Source: Bacteroidaceae bacterium (GTDB lineage Bacteria; Bacteroidota; Bacteroidia; Bacteroidales; Bacteroidaceae). Taken from it: a DNA stretch of 34,925 bases. Positions 34,661 through 34,925 of the stretch are shown piece after piece. A program made the translations under genes and the position numbers. Positions within the stretch are counted from its first letter, which is position 1. The number at the start of each line of letters is the position of its first letter. The notes under the pieces were generated by a model. The model was not told where the DNA came from. It ran no database searches and saw only the letters and a list, made by a program, of their open reading frames with translations. The stretch is from assembly GCA_017416805.1 (NCBI GenBank), contig JAFQBB010000015.1, positions 1 to 34,925 of the forward strand, given 5' to 3'.

Positions 34661-34925
34661 TTATTGATTCGCTTTACATTCGTCGCACTCGCCTGTGTGG
34701 GTCAGAGTGATGCTCTTCCATGTTACATTGCCACCCCAACTTGGCTTGAACCACACATTGTTTTCAAGATCGGGCTTGTATGTATCTTCGGTCTGCAGCT
34801 GCCCGCAGTTAAGGACGAGGTCACAGGAACCTCCATCAACCTCTTTTCCAACTTCGTAAAAAACATAAGAATTACTTTGATTGATAGACGTGACAACCGA
34901 ACCAAACGTCATTTTTTTCAAATAG
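34661..34925 (-). CDS. 3' part of an unidentified gene (partial)
   Basis: A minus-strand frame is open from the window edge to a stop at 34661. It reads about 87 residues and ends CDECKANQ. There is an internal ATG at 34912, but the frame continues to the edge, so the true start is probably outside. The visible part is beta-strand-like with many Gly, Thr and Trp residues (FKPSWGGNVTWKSITLTHTG) and four cysteines. It could be the end of an extracellular or lipoprotein domain. I do not recognise a family. Confidence 0.5.
   Translation of the reverse strand, partial: YLKKMTFGSVVTSINQSNSYVFYEVGKEVDGGSCDLVLNCGQLQTEDTYKPDLENNVWFKPSWGGNVTWKSITLTHTGECDECKANQ

Overview
The window looks like a chromosomal segment from a Bacteroidales bacterium, most likely Bacteroidaceae (Bacteroides or Phocaeicola). 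Supporting signs are the Bacteroidetes-type promoters (TTTG, 19-21 bp, TAnnTTTG), the weak Shine-Dalgarno signals, and the repertoire: AMP nucleosidase, a DUF5020-type outer-membrane remnant, HtpG of about 680 residues, ClpC and PyrK/PyrD type 1B. I cannot name the species.

Layout. 1-2.7 kb: tail of an unknown gene, a uroporphyrinogen-decarboxylase-family lipoprotein, a small HsdR-N-type PD-(D/E)XK protein and divergent AMP nucleosidase. 2.8-5.6 kb: holA, about 1.3 kb of gene-free DNA with an iterated palindrome array, and an XRE-type regulator. 5.7-12.3 kb: pyrK-pyrD, convergent trmD, ligA, and two AT-rich accessory genes, one a PD-(D/E)XK nuclease-like protein. 12.3-21.3 kb (minus strand): a compact eight-gene operon with a secreted nucleoside-hydrolase-like protein, a substrate-binding/permease fusion, an ABC ATPase with an unusual C-terminal domain, an NMT1/THI5-like binding protein, a Cache-HAMP-SpoIIE phosphatase, an RsbW-like kinase, a STAS antagonist and an NCS2 purine permease. 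21.6-24.2 kb: dapA, a scar pseudogene (start of an NCS2 permease joined to the end of a DUF5020 protein), hpt and two identical tRNA-Arg(ACG) genes. 24.4-33.3 kb: htpG, clpC, gyrA and a TPR protein. 33.4-34.9 kb: gene-free repeat-rich DNA and the end of an unknown gene running off the window.

How it fits together. Several genes concern purine recovery: AMP nucleosidase, the nucleoside-hydrolase-like protein, the NCS2 permease and hypoxanthine phosphoribosyltransferase. A second permease/outer-membrane locus beside hpt has been lost by deletion. The operon at 12.7-21.3 kb is the most striking gene system: it couples transport proteins to a full partner-switching cassette (SpoIIE phosphatase, RsbW-like kinase, phosphorylatable STAS protein) with no sigma factor nearby. 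The second unusual theme is in the gaps between genes. Several hold short tandem arrays whose sequences are unrelated but whose unit length is 22-24 bp (near 1310, 3919, 21441, 29252, 33714 and 34195), often with a dyad in each unit.
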